A stretch of DNA of 64,000 nt from Streptomyces sp. WMMC500 (lineage in GTDB: Bacteria > Actinomycetota > Actinomycetes > Streptomycetales > Streptomycetaceae): positions 6,211,001-6,275,000 of the forward strand of contig NZ_CP114905.1 in assembly GCF_027497195.1 (NCBI RefSeq), read 5' to 3'. Below the pieces are notes generated by a model. It made no database searches. It was not told the DNA's origin and saw only the letters and a program-made list of their open reading frames with translations. The translations under genes were made by a program, and so were the position numbers. How positions within the stretch are numbered: position 1 is the stretch's first letter; each line of letters begins with the position of its first letter. Of this stretch, positions 32,917 to 41,543 are shown one piece after another.

Positions 32917-34566
32917 TCACATCCGGAAGACGCCGAAGCCCTGCGCCGCACTGTCCCTGGCGGGCAGCGGCGCGTGGGCGCAGGCGGTCAGCGCGAGCCC
33001 GAGGACCCGGCGGGTGTCCAGCGGGTCGATGACACCGTCGTCCCACAGGCGGGCGGTCGCGTAGTAGGCGTTGCCCTGCGTCTCGTACTGCTCGCGGACG
33101 GGCGCCTTGAACTCCGCCTCCTCCTCCGCGGACCACTGATCGCCGCGGGCCTCCAACTGGTCGCGCTTGACGGTCGCGAGGACGGAGGCGGCCTGCTCGC
33201 CGCCCATGACGGAGATCTTCGCGTTGGGCCACATCCACAGGAAGCGGGGGGAGTAGGCCCGGCCGCACATCGAGTAGTTCCCGGCGCCGTACGAGCCGCC
33301 GATGACGACCGTCAGCTTCGGCACCCGCGTGCAGGCCACCGCGGTCACCATCTTCGCGCCGTGCTTGGCGATGCCGCCCGCCTCGTAGCTGCGGCCGACC
33401 ATGAAGCCGGAGATGTTCTGCAGGAACAGCAGCGGGATGCCGCGCTGGTCGCACAGCTCGATGAAGTGGGCGCCCTTCTGGGCGGACTCGGAGAACAGGA
33501 TGCCGTTGTTGGCGACGATGCCGACGGCGTGGCCGTGGATGCGGGCGAAGCCGGTGACGAGCGTCGTGCCGTACTCGGCCTTGAACTCCTGGAAGCGCGA
33601 GCCGTCGACCACCCGCGCGACGACCTCGCGCACGTCGTACGGCGTCCGGGAGTCGACGGGCACGACGCCGTAGAGCCCGGCGGGGTCGTGCTTGGGCTCC
33701 TCCGCGGCGCGTACGGACCAGGGGGGCGGGCCGGGTTCCGGGAGGGTGTCGACGATGCCGCGGACGATGCGCAGCGCGTGCGGGTCGTCCTCGGCGAGGT
33801 GGTCGGTGACGCCGGAGGTGCGCGCGTGCACCTCGCCGCCGCCCAGCTCCTCGGCGGTGACGACCTCGCCGGTGGCGGCCTTCACCAGGGGCGGGCCGCC
33901 GAGGAAGATCGTGCCCTGGTCGCGGACGATGACGGCCTCGTCGCTCATCGCCGGGACGTACGCGCCGCCGGCGGTGCAGGAGCCGAGGACGGCGGCGATC
34001 TGCGGGATGCCGGCGCCGGACATGCGGGCCTGGTTGTAGAAGATCCGGCCGAAGTGCTCGCGGTCGGGGAAGACCTCGTCCTGCATGGGCAGGAAGGCGC
34101 CGCCGGAGTCGACGAGGTAGACGCAGGGCAGCCGGTTCTCCAGCGCGATCTCCTGGGCGCGCAGGTGCTTCTTGACCGTCATCGGGTAGTACGTGCCGCC
34201 CTTGACGGTGGCGTCGTTGGCGATGACGACGCAGGTCCGGCCGCTGACCCGGCCGATGCCGGCGATGACGCCGGCGGCGGGCGCGTCGTCGCCGCCGGGG
34301 CCGTACATCCCGTCGGCGGCGAGCGGGGCCAGCTCCAGGAACGGCGAACCGGGGTCGAGCAGGCCGTCGACGCGGTCGCGGGGGAGGAGCTTGCCGCGGG
34401 CGGTGTGCCGGGCGCGGGCCTTCTCGCCGCCGCCGGCGCGGGCGGCGGCGAGCTTGCCGTACAGCTCGGCGGCGAGCGCGCGGTGGGCCTCCTCGTTGGT
34501 CCGCCAGGCGGCGCCGGCCGGTCCCGCGGGGTCCGCGGCGGTCGTCAGCACGGGTGCGTGGTCCAC
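32917..34566 (-). CDS. Acyl-CoA carboxylase beta chain (carboxyltransferase)
   Basis: A carboxyltransferase of about 550 residues. I prefer the GTG at 34564-34566 ([15 protein letters not shown]) with an AGGAAGG site 12 bases upstream; a TTG at 34614 would add 16 residues. Two crotonase-like halves are present: [56 protein letters not shown], then [20 protein letters not shown] and [16 protein letters not shown] in the C-half. AGGAYVPAM and GAGNYSM are typical of methylcrotonyl-CoA carboxylase beta chains. It moves the carboxyl group from biotin to the acyl-CoA, working with the alpha chain 15 bp downstream. It diverges from the TetR gene. Confidence 0.93.
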   Translation of the reverse strand: MDHAPVLTTAADPAGPAGAAWRTNEEAHRALAAELYGKLAAARAGGGEKARARHTARGKLLPRDRVDGLLDPGSPFLELAPLAADGMYGPGGDDAPAAGVIAGIGRVSGRTCVVIANDATVKGGTYYPMTVKKHLRAQEIALENRLPCVYLVDSGGAFLPMQDEVFPDREHFGRIFYNQARMSGAGIPQIAAVLGSCTAGGAYVPAMSDEAVIVRDQGTIFLGGPPLVKAATGEVVTAEELGGGEVHARTSGVTDHLAEDDPHALRIVRGIVDTLPEPGPPPWSVRAAEEPKHDPAGLYGVVPVDSRTPYDVREVVARVVDGSRFQEFKAEYGTTLVTGFARIHGHAVGIVANNGILFSESAQKGAHFIELCDQRGIPLLFLQNISGFMVGRSYEAGGIAKHGAKMVTAVACTRVPKLTVVIGGSYGAGNYSMCGRAYSPRFLWMWPNAKISVMGGEQAASVLATVKRDQLEARGDQWSAEEEAEFKAPVREQYETQGNAYYATARLWDDGVIDPLDTRRVLGLALTACAHAPLPARDSAAQGFGVFRM

Positions 34567-34618
34567 GGGGGCGCGCCCTTCCTCGATGAGCCGTTCGGCC
34601 GTACCGGCCGACAAGCAG

Positions 34619-34678
34619 GTTAGCTGTCGTTAACGCCGTGTGCCCAGGTTAACGCTCACTAACCGGGCTGTCTACAAT
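34619..34678. promoter_or_regulatory. TetR operator pair and -10 of a leaderless transcript
   Basis: GTTAGCTGTCGTTAAC (34619-34634) and GTTAACGCTCACTAAC (34648-34663) are inverted copies of one motif (GTTAG-N4-CGTTAAC), lying between the divergent TetR and carboxylase genes. TACAAT (34673-34678) is a good -10. Its expected start site falls on the A of the TetR ATG at 34686, so the regulator mRNA is probably leaderless and overlaps its own operator region. Confidence 0.7.
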
Positions 34679-34685
34679 GGTCCGC

Positions 34686-35285
34686 ATGAGCACCGAGGCC
34701 CCCGCCCCCACCCGACGCGAGCAGATCCTCAAGGAGGCCGCGCGCCTGTTCGCCGACCGCGGCTTCCACGGGGTGGGCGTGGACGAGATAGGCGCGGCGG
34801 TCGGCATCAGCGGCCCCGGCCTGTACCGGCACTTCGCGGGCAAGGACGCCATGCTCGCGGAGCTGCTGGTCGGCATCAGCGAGCGGCTGCTGGAGGCGGG
34901 CCGCGCGCGGGCGGCGGTGCGCGGTGCGGGTCCGGACGCCCCGCTGGACGCGCTGATCAGCGGCCACATCGACTTCGCCCTGGACGACCGCCCGCTGATC
35001 ATCCTGCACGACCGCGAGCTGGACCGGCTGCGCCACGAGGACCGCAAGCTGGTACGCCAGTTGCAGCGGCAGTACGTCGAGCTGTGGGTCGACGTCGTAC
35101 GGGAGGTCTACCCGGCGCTGACCGAGGGCGCCGCCCGTACCGCCGTCCACGCGGTCTTCGGCCTCCTCAACTCCACGCCCCACCTCGGCGCCCGCGGCAC
35201 CCTCCCCGACCGCACCGCCACCGCCGCCCTCCTGCACCGCCTCGCCCGCGGTGCCTTCGCGGCGGCGCCGAAGCCGGAGCTGTGA
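34686..35285 (+). CDS. TetR-family regulator of the acyl-CoA/leucine cluster
   Basis: A 199-residue repressor. I chose the ATG at 34686 (MSTEAPAPTRREQILKEAAR) since a TACAAT box seven bases upstream implies a leaderless start; an ATG at 34677 overlaps that box. The N-terminal HTH is clear (ARLFADRGFHGVGVDEIGAA, VGISGPGLYRHFAGKDAMLA). The C-terminal ligand domain has FALDDRPLIILHDRELDRL, a pattern common in TetR proteins of acyl-CoA metabolism. It lies between, and probably controls, the carboxylase cluster and the plus-strand acyl-CoA dehydrogenase; an acyl-CoA is the expected ligand. Confidence 0.9.
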   Translation: MSTEAPAPTRREQILKEAARLFADRGFHGVGVDEIGAAVGISGPGLYRHFAGKDAMLAELLVGISERLLEAGRARAAVRGAGPDAPLDALISGHIDFALDDRPLIILHDRELDRLRHEDRKLVRQLQRQYVELWVDVVREVYPALTEGAARTAVHAVFGLLNSTPHLGARGTLPDRTATAALLHRLARGAFAAAPKPEL

Positions 35286-35346
35286 CCGCCGCCGCAGGGG
35301 CGGCCTGGACAGCGGTGGTGACCCGCAGGTAACTTCGACGTACGCG

Positions 35347-35362
35347 CTGAGCAAGCGCTTAG
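35347..35362. promoter_or_regulatory. Palindromic site before second acyl-CoA dehydrogenase
   Basis: CTGAGCAAGCGCTTAG contains the perfect palindrome AAGCGCTT (35353-35360) with partly symmetric flanks. It lies 27 bp before the ribosome binding site/ATG of the acyl-CoA dehydrogenase gene, so a TetR-type or other dimeric repressor may bind here. It is unlike the GTTAG motif of the divergent promoter. Confidence 0.45.
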
Positions 35363-35388
35363 TCGGAGCTCCCCGGGAGGCGAGGACC

Positions 35389-36546
35389 ATGCGGCGGACG
35401 GTGTTCAACGAGGACCACGAGGCGTTCCGCGAGACCATCCGGGACTTCATCGCCGCCGAGGTCGTGCCGTACTACCAGGACTGGATGGAAGCCGGCGCCG
35501 TCCCCCGCGAGCTGTACAAGAAGCTCGGCGAGCTGGGCGTGTTCGGCATCGAGGTGCCCGAGGAGTACGGTGGGGCCGGGGAGCACAGCTTCAAGTTCAA
35601 CGCCGTCATCAGCGAGGAGTGCGCCCGCGCCGGCGTCTCCTTCGGCGGCTCGTCCGTGCACAGCGCCCTGTGCCTGCCGTACCTGCTCAAGTACGGCAGC
35701 GAGGAGCAGAAGCGCCGCTGGCTGCCCGCCTTCGTCTCCGGCGACATGATGACCGCCATCGCCATGACCGAGCCCGGCACCGGCTCCGACCTCGCCGGCA
35801 TGAAGACCACCGCGAAGCTCTCCGCCGACGGCACGCACTACGTCCTCAACGGCGCCAAGACCTTCATCACCGGCGGCGTCCAGGCCGACCGCGTCCTCGT
35901 CTGCGCCCGCACCGCCCCGCCGACCCCCGAGGACCGCCGCGGCGGGATCTCCATCCTCGTCGTCGACACCTCCTCCGAGGGCTACGCCGTCGGGCGCAAG
36001 CTCGACAAGCTCGGGCTGAAGTCCTCCGACACCGCCGAGCTGAGCTTCACCGACGTCAAGGTGCCCGTCGCCGACCTGCTCGGCGAGGAGGGCAAGGCGT
36101 TCACGTACCTCACCCACAACCTCCCGCAGGAGCGCCTCGGCATCGCCGTCGGCGCGTACGCCCAGGCCGCCGCGGCCGTGCGGTTCGCGGTGGAGTACGT
36201 CAAGGAGCGCACCGTCTTCGGCCGGACGGTGGCGGAGTTCCAGAACACCAAGTTCGTCCTCGCCGACTGCAAGGCCGAGGTCGACGCGATGCAGGCGTAC
36301 GTCGACCGCGCGCTGGACGCGCACGACGCGGGCGAGCTGAGCGTCGCCGACGCCGCCGCCGTCAAGCTCTTCTGCACCGAGCGCGCGGCCGTCGTCATCG
36401 ACAAGTGCCTCCAACTGCACGGCGGCTACGGCTACATGAACGAGTACCCCATCTCCCGCCTGTACGCCGACACCCGCGTCACCCGCATCTACGGCGGCAC
36501 CAGCGAGGTCATGCGCTCCATCGTCGCCAAGTCGATGGGCCTGTAG
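35389..36546 (+). CDS. Acyl-CoA dehydrogenase
   Basis: A 385-residue flavoenzyme from ATG 35389 (GGGAGG ribosome binding site). It shows the family signature [20 protein letters not shown], the loop [20 protein letters not shown], and [20 protein letters not shown]. The C-terminal catalytic region is [20 protein letters not shown]: there is GG in place of the Glu found in AcdH at this spot, so the catalytic base may lie elsewhere, as in long-chain/isovaleryl-type dehydrogenases. It probably desaturates a medium or long acyl-CoA. It is transcribed toward the thioesterase gene with a 27-bp gap. Confidence 0.9.
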   Translation: MRRTVFNEDHEAFRETIRDFIAAEVVPYYQDWMEAGAVPRELYKKLGELGVFGIEVPEEYGGAGEHSFKFNAVISEECARAGVSFGGSSVHSALCLPYLLKYGSEEQKRRWLPAFVSGDMMTAIAMTEPGTGSDLAGMKTTAKLSADGTHYVLNGAKTFITGGVQADRVLVCARTAPPTPEDRRGGISILVVDTSSEGYAVGRKLDKLGLKSSDTAELSFTDVKVPVADLLGEEGKAFTYLTHNLPQERLGIAVGAYAQAAAAVRFAVEYVKERTVFGRTVAEFQNTKFVLADCKAEVDAMQAYVDRALDAHDAGELSVADAAAVKLFCTERAAVVIDKCLQLHGGYGYMNEYPISRLYADTRVTRIYGGTSEVMRSIVAKSMGL

Positions 36547-36573
36547 GGCCGCCGGCTCTGCGAGACTCGCACC

Positions 36574-37464
36574 ATGGACGACGCCGCACTCACCGACCTG
36601 GTCGACCTGCTCGACCTGGAGCAGATCGAGCAGGACATCTACCGCGGCCACTCCCGCGCCGCCGTCGTCCCGCGCGTCTTCGGCGGGCAGGTCGCGGCGC
36701 AGGCGCTGGTCGCCGCCGGCCGCACCGTGCCCGCCGACCGGCCGCCGCACTCGCTGCACGCCTACTTCCTGCGCCCGGGCGACCCCGGCGCCCCGCTCGT
36801 CTACACCGTCGACCGCATCCGCGACGGCCGCTCCTTCACCACCCGCCGCGTCGTCGCCGTCCAGCACGGCCAGCCGGTCTTCAACCTCTCCGCGTCGTTC
36901 CAGGTGCACGAGGAGGGCCTGGAGCACCAGGTGCCCATGCCGGCGGCGCCCGACCCCGACACGCTGCCCACCGCCGAGGAGGCGATGCCGCGCTACGCGG
37001 TCCGCTTCCTCGACCCCGCCCTCGCGGGCCGGATGCTGGAGGCGCGCGCGGCGGTCGACCTGCGTTACGTCGAGCCACCACCGTGGGGCGGCGAGGCCGG
37101 GGTACCGCGGGAGCCGCGCTCGCAGGTGTGGTTCCGTACGAACGGCAAGCTCGCCGGCACCATCGACACCCCGCTGCTGCACGTCTGCCTCATGACATAC
37201 GTCTCGGACATGACCCTGCTCGACTCCGTGCTGCTCGCGCACGGCCGCGGCGGCTGGGCCGTCGGCGACGTCGTGGGCGCGAGCCTGGACCACGCGATGT
37301 GGTTCCACCGGCCGTTCCGGGCGGACGAGTGGCTGCTGTACGACCAGGAGTCGCCGACCTCGCAGGGCGGGCGCGGGCTCAGCACGGGGCGGATCTTCAC
37401 CCGCGACGGGCGTTTGGCGGCGTCGGTGATCCAGGAGGGCGTGATCCGCGTCCCACGCCCCTGA
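36574..37464 (+). CDS. tesB: Acyl-CoA thioesterase II (TesB family)
   Basis: A 296-residue double hot-dog thioesterase. The first hot-dog contains FGGQVAAQALVAAGRTVPAD, HSLHAYFLRPGDPGAPLVY and GRSFTTRRVVAVQHGQPVFN. The second has YVSDMTLLDSVLLAHG, then ASLDHAMWFHRPFRADEWLL and GRGLSTGRIFTRDGRLAASV, with the Asp-Thr/Ser-Gln active set (SLDHA and the last strand). It frees CoA from medium or long acyl-CoAs. It is likely co-expressed with the acyl-CoA dehydrogenase just upstream. Confidence 0.93.
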   Translation: MDDAALTDLVDLLDLEQIEQDIYRGHSRAAVVPRVFGGQVAAQALVAAGRTVPADRPPHSLHAYFLRPGDPGAPLVYTVDRIRDGRSFTTRRVVAVQHGQPVFNLSASFQVHEEGLEHQVPMPAAPDPDTLPTAEEAMPRYAVRFLDPALAGRMLEARAAVDLRYVEPPPWGGEAGVPREPRSQVWFRTNGKLAGTIDTPLLHVCLMTYVSDMTLLDSVLLAHGRGGWAVGDVVGASLDHAMWFHRPFRADEWLLYDQESPTSQGGRGLSTGRIFTRDGRLAASVIQEGVIRVPRP

Positions 37465-37486
37465 CGGGGCGTACGGACCGGGTCCG

Positions 37487-38305
37487 CTAGGACTCCAGCC
37501 CCGCCGCCGCCAGCAGGTACGCCGTCAGCAGCGCGTACGCCCCCGGGTCGGTGACGTGGTCGTCCAGCGGCACCGCCACCGCGAGCGTGCCCTCCGCCTC
37601 GCCGAGGAACAGCGCCGGGTCGTTGCAGTCCGCGTACCCCACCGCGTGCACGCCGCGCTGCGCCGCGCCGCCCGCCCAGCCGTGGTCGGCGACCACCAGG
37701 TCCGGCAGCGGCTCGCCGGCGCGCTCCAGCGCGTCGAGTATCTGCCGCACCGGCTGCGGCGCGTGCGTGTGCCACAGCGTCGCGCCCCGCTCCAGCACGG
37801 CGACGTCGCAGAACTGCTGCACGTTGCCGTACGTCCCGTCGTCGCCCTCGCCCGTCCGCAGCCCCGGCGGCACCGTGACGATGTCGCAGCCCGCCGCGCG
37901 CAGCGCCGCCGCCGTCCTGCTGTGCACCTCCAGCAGCCCGCCGGGGTGGCCGGTCGCCAGCAGCACCCGCTGCCCGGCCTCGGCAGCCTTGCGCAGCTCG
38001 GCCGCCATCCGGTCCAGGCCGTCCACGGTCAGCTCGGGGTCGATGCGGTCCTGGCCGTGGGTGTGCGCGGGGTCCGCGACGACGCCGACGCGCTCGGCCA
38101 TGACGGCCAGCACGTCCCGCTCGTCGGTCCAGCGGTCGCCGAGGTCGAGGCCGAGCCAGAAGCGCAGGTTGCCCTGGCTGAGCTCGCGGTAGTGGCGCAG
38201 GTTTCCCTCGCGGGGCGTGGCGACGTCGCCCGCGATCCGGGTGCGTACGAGGTGGTCGACGAGGGCGGGGCGGCTGGGTGCGTCAGGCAGGGACATGAGG
38301 GCCAT
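37487..38305 (-). CDS. Putative phosphatase (Streptomyces phosphatase family)
   Basis: A protein of about 272 residues from the ATG at 38303-38305 ([20 protein letters not shown]); an internal ATG nine bases on is equally possible. It contains a conserved-looking core ([75 protein letters not shown] and [11 protein letters not shown]). Rossmann-like strands and His/Asp residues could bind metal. Actinobacterial annotations call this family 'phosphatase', but I know of no assigned substrate. It is divergent from speB, with 91 bp between the two starts, so the two may share control. Confidence 0.65.
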   Translation of the reverse strand: MALMSLPDAPSRPALVDHLVRTRIAGDVATPREGNLRHYRELSQGNLRFWLGLDLGDRWTDERDVLAVMAERVGVVADPAHTHGQDRIDPELTVDGLDRMAAELRKAAEAGQRVLLATGHPGGLLEVHSRTAAALRAAGCDIVTVPPGLRTGEGDDGTYGNVQQFCDVAVLERGATLWHTHAPQPVRQILDALERAGEPLPDLVVADHGWAGGAAQRGVHAVGYADCNDPALFLGEAEGTLAVAVPLDDHVTDPGAYALLTAYLLAAAGLES

Positions 38306-38396
38306 GGTGTCATTGTCACCCGGACACATGTGCGGTGGCGCAGGTGTCCACACTGGACAACGGCCCTCGCGCCGGCCTGCGCCTATCGTCGGAGGC

Positions 38397-39368
38397 ATGA
38401 GCACCACCGGCACCCCTCGCGGCCCCGTCGACTCCTCCCGCGTCCCGCGCTACGCGGGCCCGGCCACCTTCGCCCGGCTGCCCCGCCTGGACGAGGTGGG
38501 GCGTACGGACGTCGCCGTCGTCGGCGTCCCCTTCGACAGCGGCGTCTCCTACCGCCCCGGCGCCCGCTTCGGCGGCAACGCGATCCGTGAGGCGTCCCGG
38601 CTGCTGCGCCCGTACAACCCGGCGCAGGACGCCGCGCCCTTCGCGCTGGCCCAGGTCGCGGACGCGGGCGACATCGCCGTCAACCCCTTCGACATCGGCG
38701 AGGCGGTGGCCACCGTCGAGGACGCGGCGGGTGAGCTGCTGGCGACCGGCGCCCGGCTGATGACCCTCGGCGGCGACCACACCGTCGCGCTGCCGCTGCT
38801 GCGCGCGGTCGCCCGCCGGCACGGGCCGGTCGCGCTGCTGCACTTCGACGCGCACCTGGACACCTGGGACACCTACTTCGGCGCCGCGTACACGCACGGC
38901 ACGCCGTTCCGGCGCGCGGTGGAGGAGGGCGTGGTCGACACCGCGGCGCTCTCGCACGTCGGCATCCGGGGACCGCTCTACGGGCGCGGGGACCTCGACG
39001 ACGACGCGAAGATGGGCTTCGGCATCGTCACCTCGGCGGACGTGATGCGCCGCGGCGTGGACGAGGTCACCGACCAACTGCGGCAGCGGATCGGGGACCG
39101 GCCGCTGTACGTCTCCGTCGACATCGACGTGCTGGACCCGGCGCACGCCCCGGGCACCGGCACCCCGGAGGCCGGCGGGCTCACCTCGCGCGAGCTGCTG
39201 GAGATCCTGCGCGGGCTGGCGGGCTGCCGGCTGGTCTCGGCGGACCTGGTGGAGGTGGCGCCGGCGTACGACCACGCCGAGATCACGTCCGTGGCGGCGT
39301 CGCACACGGCGTACGAGCTGACGACGCTGATGGCGCGGCAGATCGCGGGCGAGCGGGATGCGGACTGA
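38397..39368 (+). CDS. speB: Agmatinase / guanidinobutyrase-type ureohydrolase
   Basis: A 323-residue enzyme with GGAGG directly before ATG 38397. All manganese-binding motifs are present: [12 protein letters not shown] (His), [13 protein letters not shown] (Asp-His-Asp) and [20 protein letters not shown] (two Asp). [20 protein letters not shown] is the N-terminal ureohydrolase signature, and [19 protein letters not shown] closes the domain. It hydrolyses a guanidino compound (agmatine to putrescine and urea, or guanidinobutyrate). No polyamine genes lie next to it. A strong hairpin follows at 39377. Confidence 0.93.
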   Translation: MSTTGTPRGPVDSSRVPRYAGPATFARLPRLDEVGRTDVAVVGVPFDSGVSYRPGARFGGNAIREASRLLRPYNPAQDAAPFALAQVADAGDIAVNPFDIGEAVATVEDAAGELLATGARLMTLGGDHTVALPLLRAVARRHGPVALLHFDAHLDTWDTYFGAAYTHGTPFRRAVEEGVVDTAALSHVGIRGPLYGRGDLDDDAKMGFGIVTSADVMRRGVDEVTDQLRQRIGDRPLYVSVDIDVLDPAHAPGTGTPEAGGLTSRELLEILRGLAGCRLVSADLVEVAPAYDHAEITSVAASHTAYELTTLMARQIAGERDAD

Positions 39369-39376
39369 GGCACGAC

Positions 39377-39402
39377 GGATCAGGCGCCGCCGCGCCTGAT
39401 CC
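39377..39402 (+). terminator. Perfect hairpin after speB
   Basis: GGATCAGGCGC (39377-39387) pairs fully with GCGCCTGATCC (39392-39402) across a 4-base loop, nine bases after the speB stop. Confidence 0.8.
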
Positions 39403-39469
39403 TCTGCTGCTGTGTGATCTCTGCTGACGTGTGCGCCGCCCTGCCAGGGGTGCCGCCGCGGGGAGTCCG

Positions 39470-40372
39470 TCAGAACTCGTCGGCCAGCCGCTCCAGTATC
39501 CGCATGCTGCCCGCGTGCGTCTCGGCAGTGGCGCAGAGCCGGTCCATGACCAGCTTGTAGTTCTCCACCTCGTCCGGCTTGTCCAGGTAGAGCGCGCTGG
39601 TGAGCTGCTCCAGATAGACGACGTCGGGCAGGTCCGGCTCGGTGAAGCGCATGATGTGTATCGGCCCGCCGGCCGCCGCGAGGCCGCCGATGTCGAAGGG
39701 CGCGATCTGGATCGTGATGTTCTTCCGGGTGCCCATCTCCAGCAGGTGTCTGACCTGGCCCCGCATGACGTCCGCCCCGCCGAGCGGGCGGCGCAGCGCG
39801 GCCTCGTCCACGACGACCCACAGCTTCGGCGCGTCCGGCCGGTCCAGCACCTCCTGGCGGCGCAGCCGCACGTCGACCTTGCGCTGGATCTCCTGCTCCG
39901 GCGCGCCGGCGTTGGCCAGCAGCGTGACGGCGCGGGCGTAGTCCGCGGTCTGCAGCAGCCCGGGCACGAACTGGACCTGGTAGTTACGGATCAGCCCCGC
40001 GGCCTCTTCGAGGCCGAGCAGCGTCTCGAACCAGCCCGGCAGCACGTCGCCGTACTTCTGCCACCAGCCCGGCGAGCTGGCGCGGCGGGCGAGGGCCAGG
40101 AACTCGGAGCGCTCCTGCTCGTCCGTGACGCCGTAGAGGGTGAGGAGGTCGGAGACGTCGCGCTCCTTGTACCCCACCCGGCCGAGCTCAAGGCGGCTGA
40201 TCTTGGCGTGCGACGCCCGGATCGCATCACCGGCTGCCTCACGGGAGACGCCGGCGGCCTCCCGGAGCCGACGCAGGTGTGTACCCAGCAGGATGCGGAG
40301 AACCGTGGGCCCTCCGTGCTGCTGAGAGAGTGCCCTGCGTACCGATGAAGTCTGCTCCGGTGACGCTGACAT
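39470..40372 (-). CDS. XRE-family regulator with DUF5753 domain (WhiJ-like)
   Basis: A 300-residue protein. An N-terminal helix-turn-helix (about residues 25-85: LGTHLRRLREAAGVSREAAG, then SHAKISRLELGRVGYKERDV) is followed by the DUF5753 domain (WFETLLGLEEAAGLIRNYQV, FVPGLLQTADYARAVTLLAN, IAPFDIGGLAAAGGPIHIMR). Streptomyces carry many such regulators paired with a small DUF397 protein and an anti-sigma-like ATPase, as in the whiJ/abaA families that tune development and antibiotic production. The DUF397 partner lies 87 bp upstream on the same strand. They probably form a repressor complex relieved by the small protein. Confidence 0.93.
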   Translation of the reverse strand: MSASPEQTSSVRRALSQQHGGPTVLRILLGTHLRRLREAAGVSREAAGDAIRASHAKISRLELGRVGYKERDVSDLLTLYGVTDEQERSEFLALARRASSPGWWQKYGDVLPGWFETLLGLEEAAGLIRNYQVQFVPGLLQTADYARAVTLLANAGAPEQEIQRKVDVRLRRQEVLDRPDAPKLWVVVDEAALRRPLGGADVMRGQVRHLLEMGTRKNITIQIAPFDIGGLAAAGGPIHIMRFTEPDLPDVVYLEQLTSALYLDKPDEVENYKLVMDRLCATAETHAGSMRILERLADEF

Positions 40373-40459
40373 CTGGCCTGCCCCTGTCCCGCGGTGTGTG
40401 TGTGAATCGACCGCTCAGTCTCTCACTGTGGAGGGTTTGGTGTACAGCTACTGCGGGGT

Positions 40460-40720
40460 TCAACCGGGGCCTCTCGCCGCGCCGTTGACGATCAGATCGT
40501 CGAACTGGCCGTCCTTCGCGCCGAGCAGGAAGGCGGTGATCTCCGCCTGTGTGTAGATGAGGGCCGGTCCGCCCGGATCGCGCGAGTTGCGCATGGCGAT
40601 GTCTCCGCCAGGGAGCCCGGCGACCTCCACGCACTCGCCGTTCGGATTGCTGAACCTGCTCTTCCGCCAGGTGATTCCGGCCAGTTGATCCGCCGGTACA
40701 CCGTTCGTGACCTGCTGCAT
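40460..40720 (-). CDS. DUF397-domain small protein
   Basis: An 86-residue protein from the ATG at 40718-40720, which has an ideal AGAAGGAGACAGG leader. The DUF397 core is evident: ITWRKSRFSNPNGECVEVAG, then GGDIAMRNSRDPGGPALIYT and a helical end (QAEITAFLLGAKDGQFDDLI). These proteins partner XRE/DUF5753 regulators and are thought to bind and modulate them. It is the first gene of the minus-strand pair and diverges from the ATPase gene across a 150-bp control region. Confidence 0.95.
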   Translation of the reverse strand: MQQVTNGVPADQLAGITWRKSRFSNPNGECVEVAGLPGGDIAMRNSRDPGGPALIYTQAEITAFLLGAKDGQFDDLIVNGAARGPG

Positions 40721-40754
40721 CCTGTCTCCTTCTATGATCGCGACACCAATGTAC

Positions 40755-40850
40755 GTGCACCTGTTCTTGCGAATGAAATTGCATCCGTACTTGCAGCGGC
40801 AAGTGCACATCGATCACTATGGCATCGCAACCTGTTTCATCAACGTGCAC
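40755..40850. promoter_or_regulatory. Three GTGCAC palindromes between DUF397 and ATPase genes
   Basis: GTGCAC occurs at 40755-40760, 40803-40808 and 40845-40850 in a 150-bp divergent promoter region that is more A/T-rich than its surroundings. Spacings are 48 and 42 bp, about four helical turns each. These are candidate binding sites for the XRE/WhiJ-like regulator. Confidence 0.4.
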
Positions 40851-40870
40851 GTGAGACTGGGGAGTTGGAG

Positions 40871-41419
40871 ATGACCGCACCGGCTGAAGGGTGGGTGACC
40901 GCCTCCGAGTTCGCAGCGTGCACGCTCGAAGACGACCCCCGGTCCATCGCCATCGCCCGCAACGTCGCCCGGGCGACGCTCCGCGGGTGGCTGCTGGAGG
41001 ACCTCGTCGACGACGTCGCCGCCGTCGCCTCGGAGCTGGTGGCCAACGCGCTGCGGCACGGTCTGCGCGAACCGTCCTGGAGCCAGGCCCCCCACCCCGT
41101 CGTCCTCAGCCTGCTGCGCCGCGGCTCGGACGTCGTGTGCGCGGTCTTCGACCCCGGCACCGGCGTCCCGCGAGTGTGTGTCGCCGACCCGCTCGCGGAG
41201 TCCGGCCGCGGGATGCGGATCGTGGAGTGCCTCAGTGACAGTTGGGGCTGGAGCGAGCCGGGCCCCTACGGCAAGGCCGTCTGGGCCCGCTTCACCGAGG
41301 GCGGGAGACCCGCCGCCCCCGCGGAGGAACACGGCGTCGAACAGCCCCTCACCCGGTTACTGGTACTGGTCGAGGTGCTCACCGGCAGCAGCCCGCCCCA
41401 GTTGCAGGCAGTGGCCTGA
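40871..41419 (+). CDS. Anti-sigma-factor-like HATPase (RsbW/AbaA-type), TTA-containing
   Basis: A 182-residue protein from ATG 40871 behind GGAG. It has a GHKL/HATPase fold: ASELVANALRHG (N box with Asn), VFDPGTGVPR (G1-like), ESGRGMRIVECLSDSWGWSE (G2) and GKAVWARF. Such single-domain kinases bind sigma or anti-anti-sigma factors. A rare TTA leucine codon at 41357-41359 (codon 163) makes translation depend on the bldA tRNA, so the protein is probably made only in late growth. It diverges from the DUF397/XRE pair, the classic three-gene set of Streptomyces. Confidence 0.92.
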   Translation: MTAPAEGWVTASEFAACTLEDDPRSIAIARNVARATLRGWLLEDLVDDVAAVASELVANALRHGLREPSWSQAPHPVVLSLLRRGSDVVCAVFDPGTGVPRVCVADPLAESGRGMRIVECLSDSWGWSEPGPYGKAVWARFTEGGRPAAPAEEHGVEQPLTRLLVLVEVLTGSSPPQLQAVA

Positions 41420-41543
41420 CCTGCACCCGGGCGCCCGCGGCCGACCGCGGGCACCATGGGGTACGCACCCGAGAAACAAATCCCGCCCCCCGTAGGTTGT
41501 CGATCCTGGACCAGGACGATCGACACGGAGGCGGAGGCGGCCG

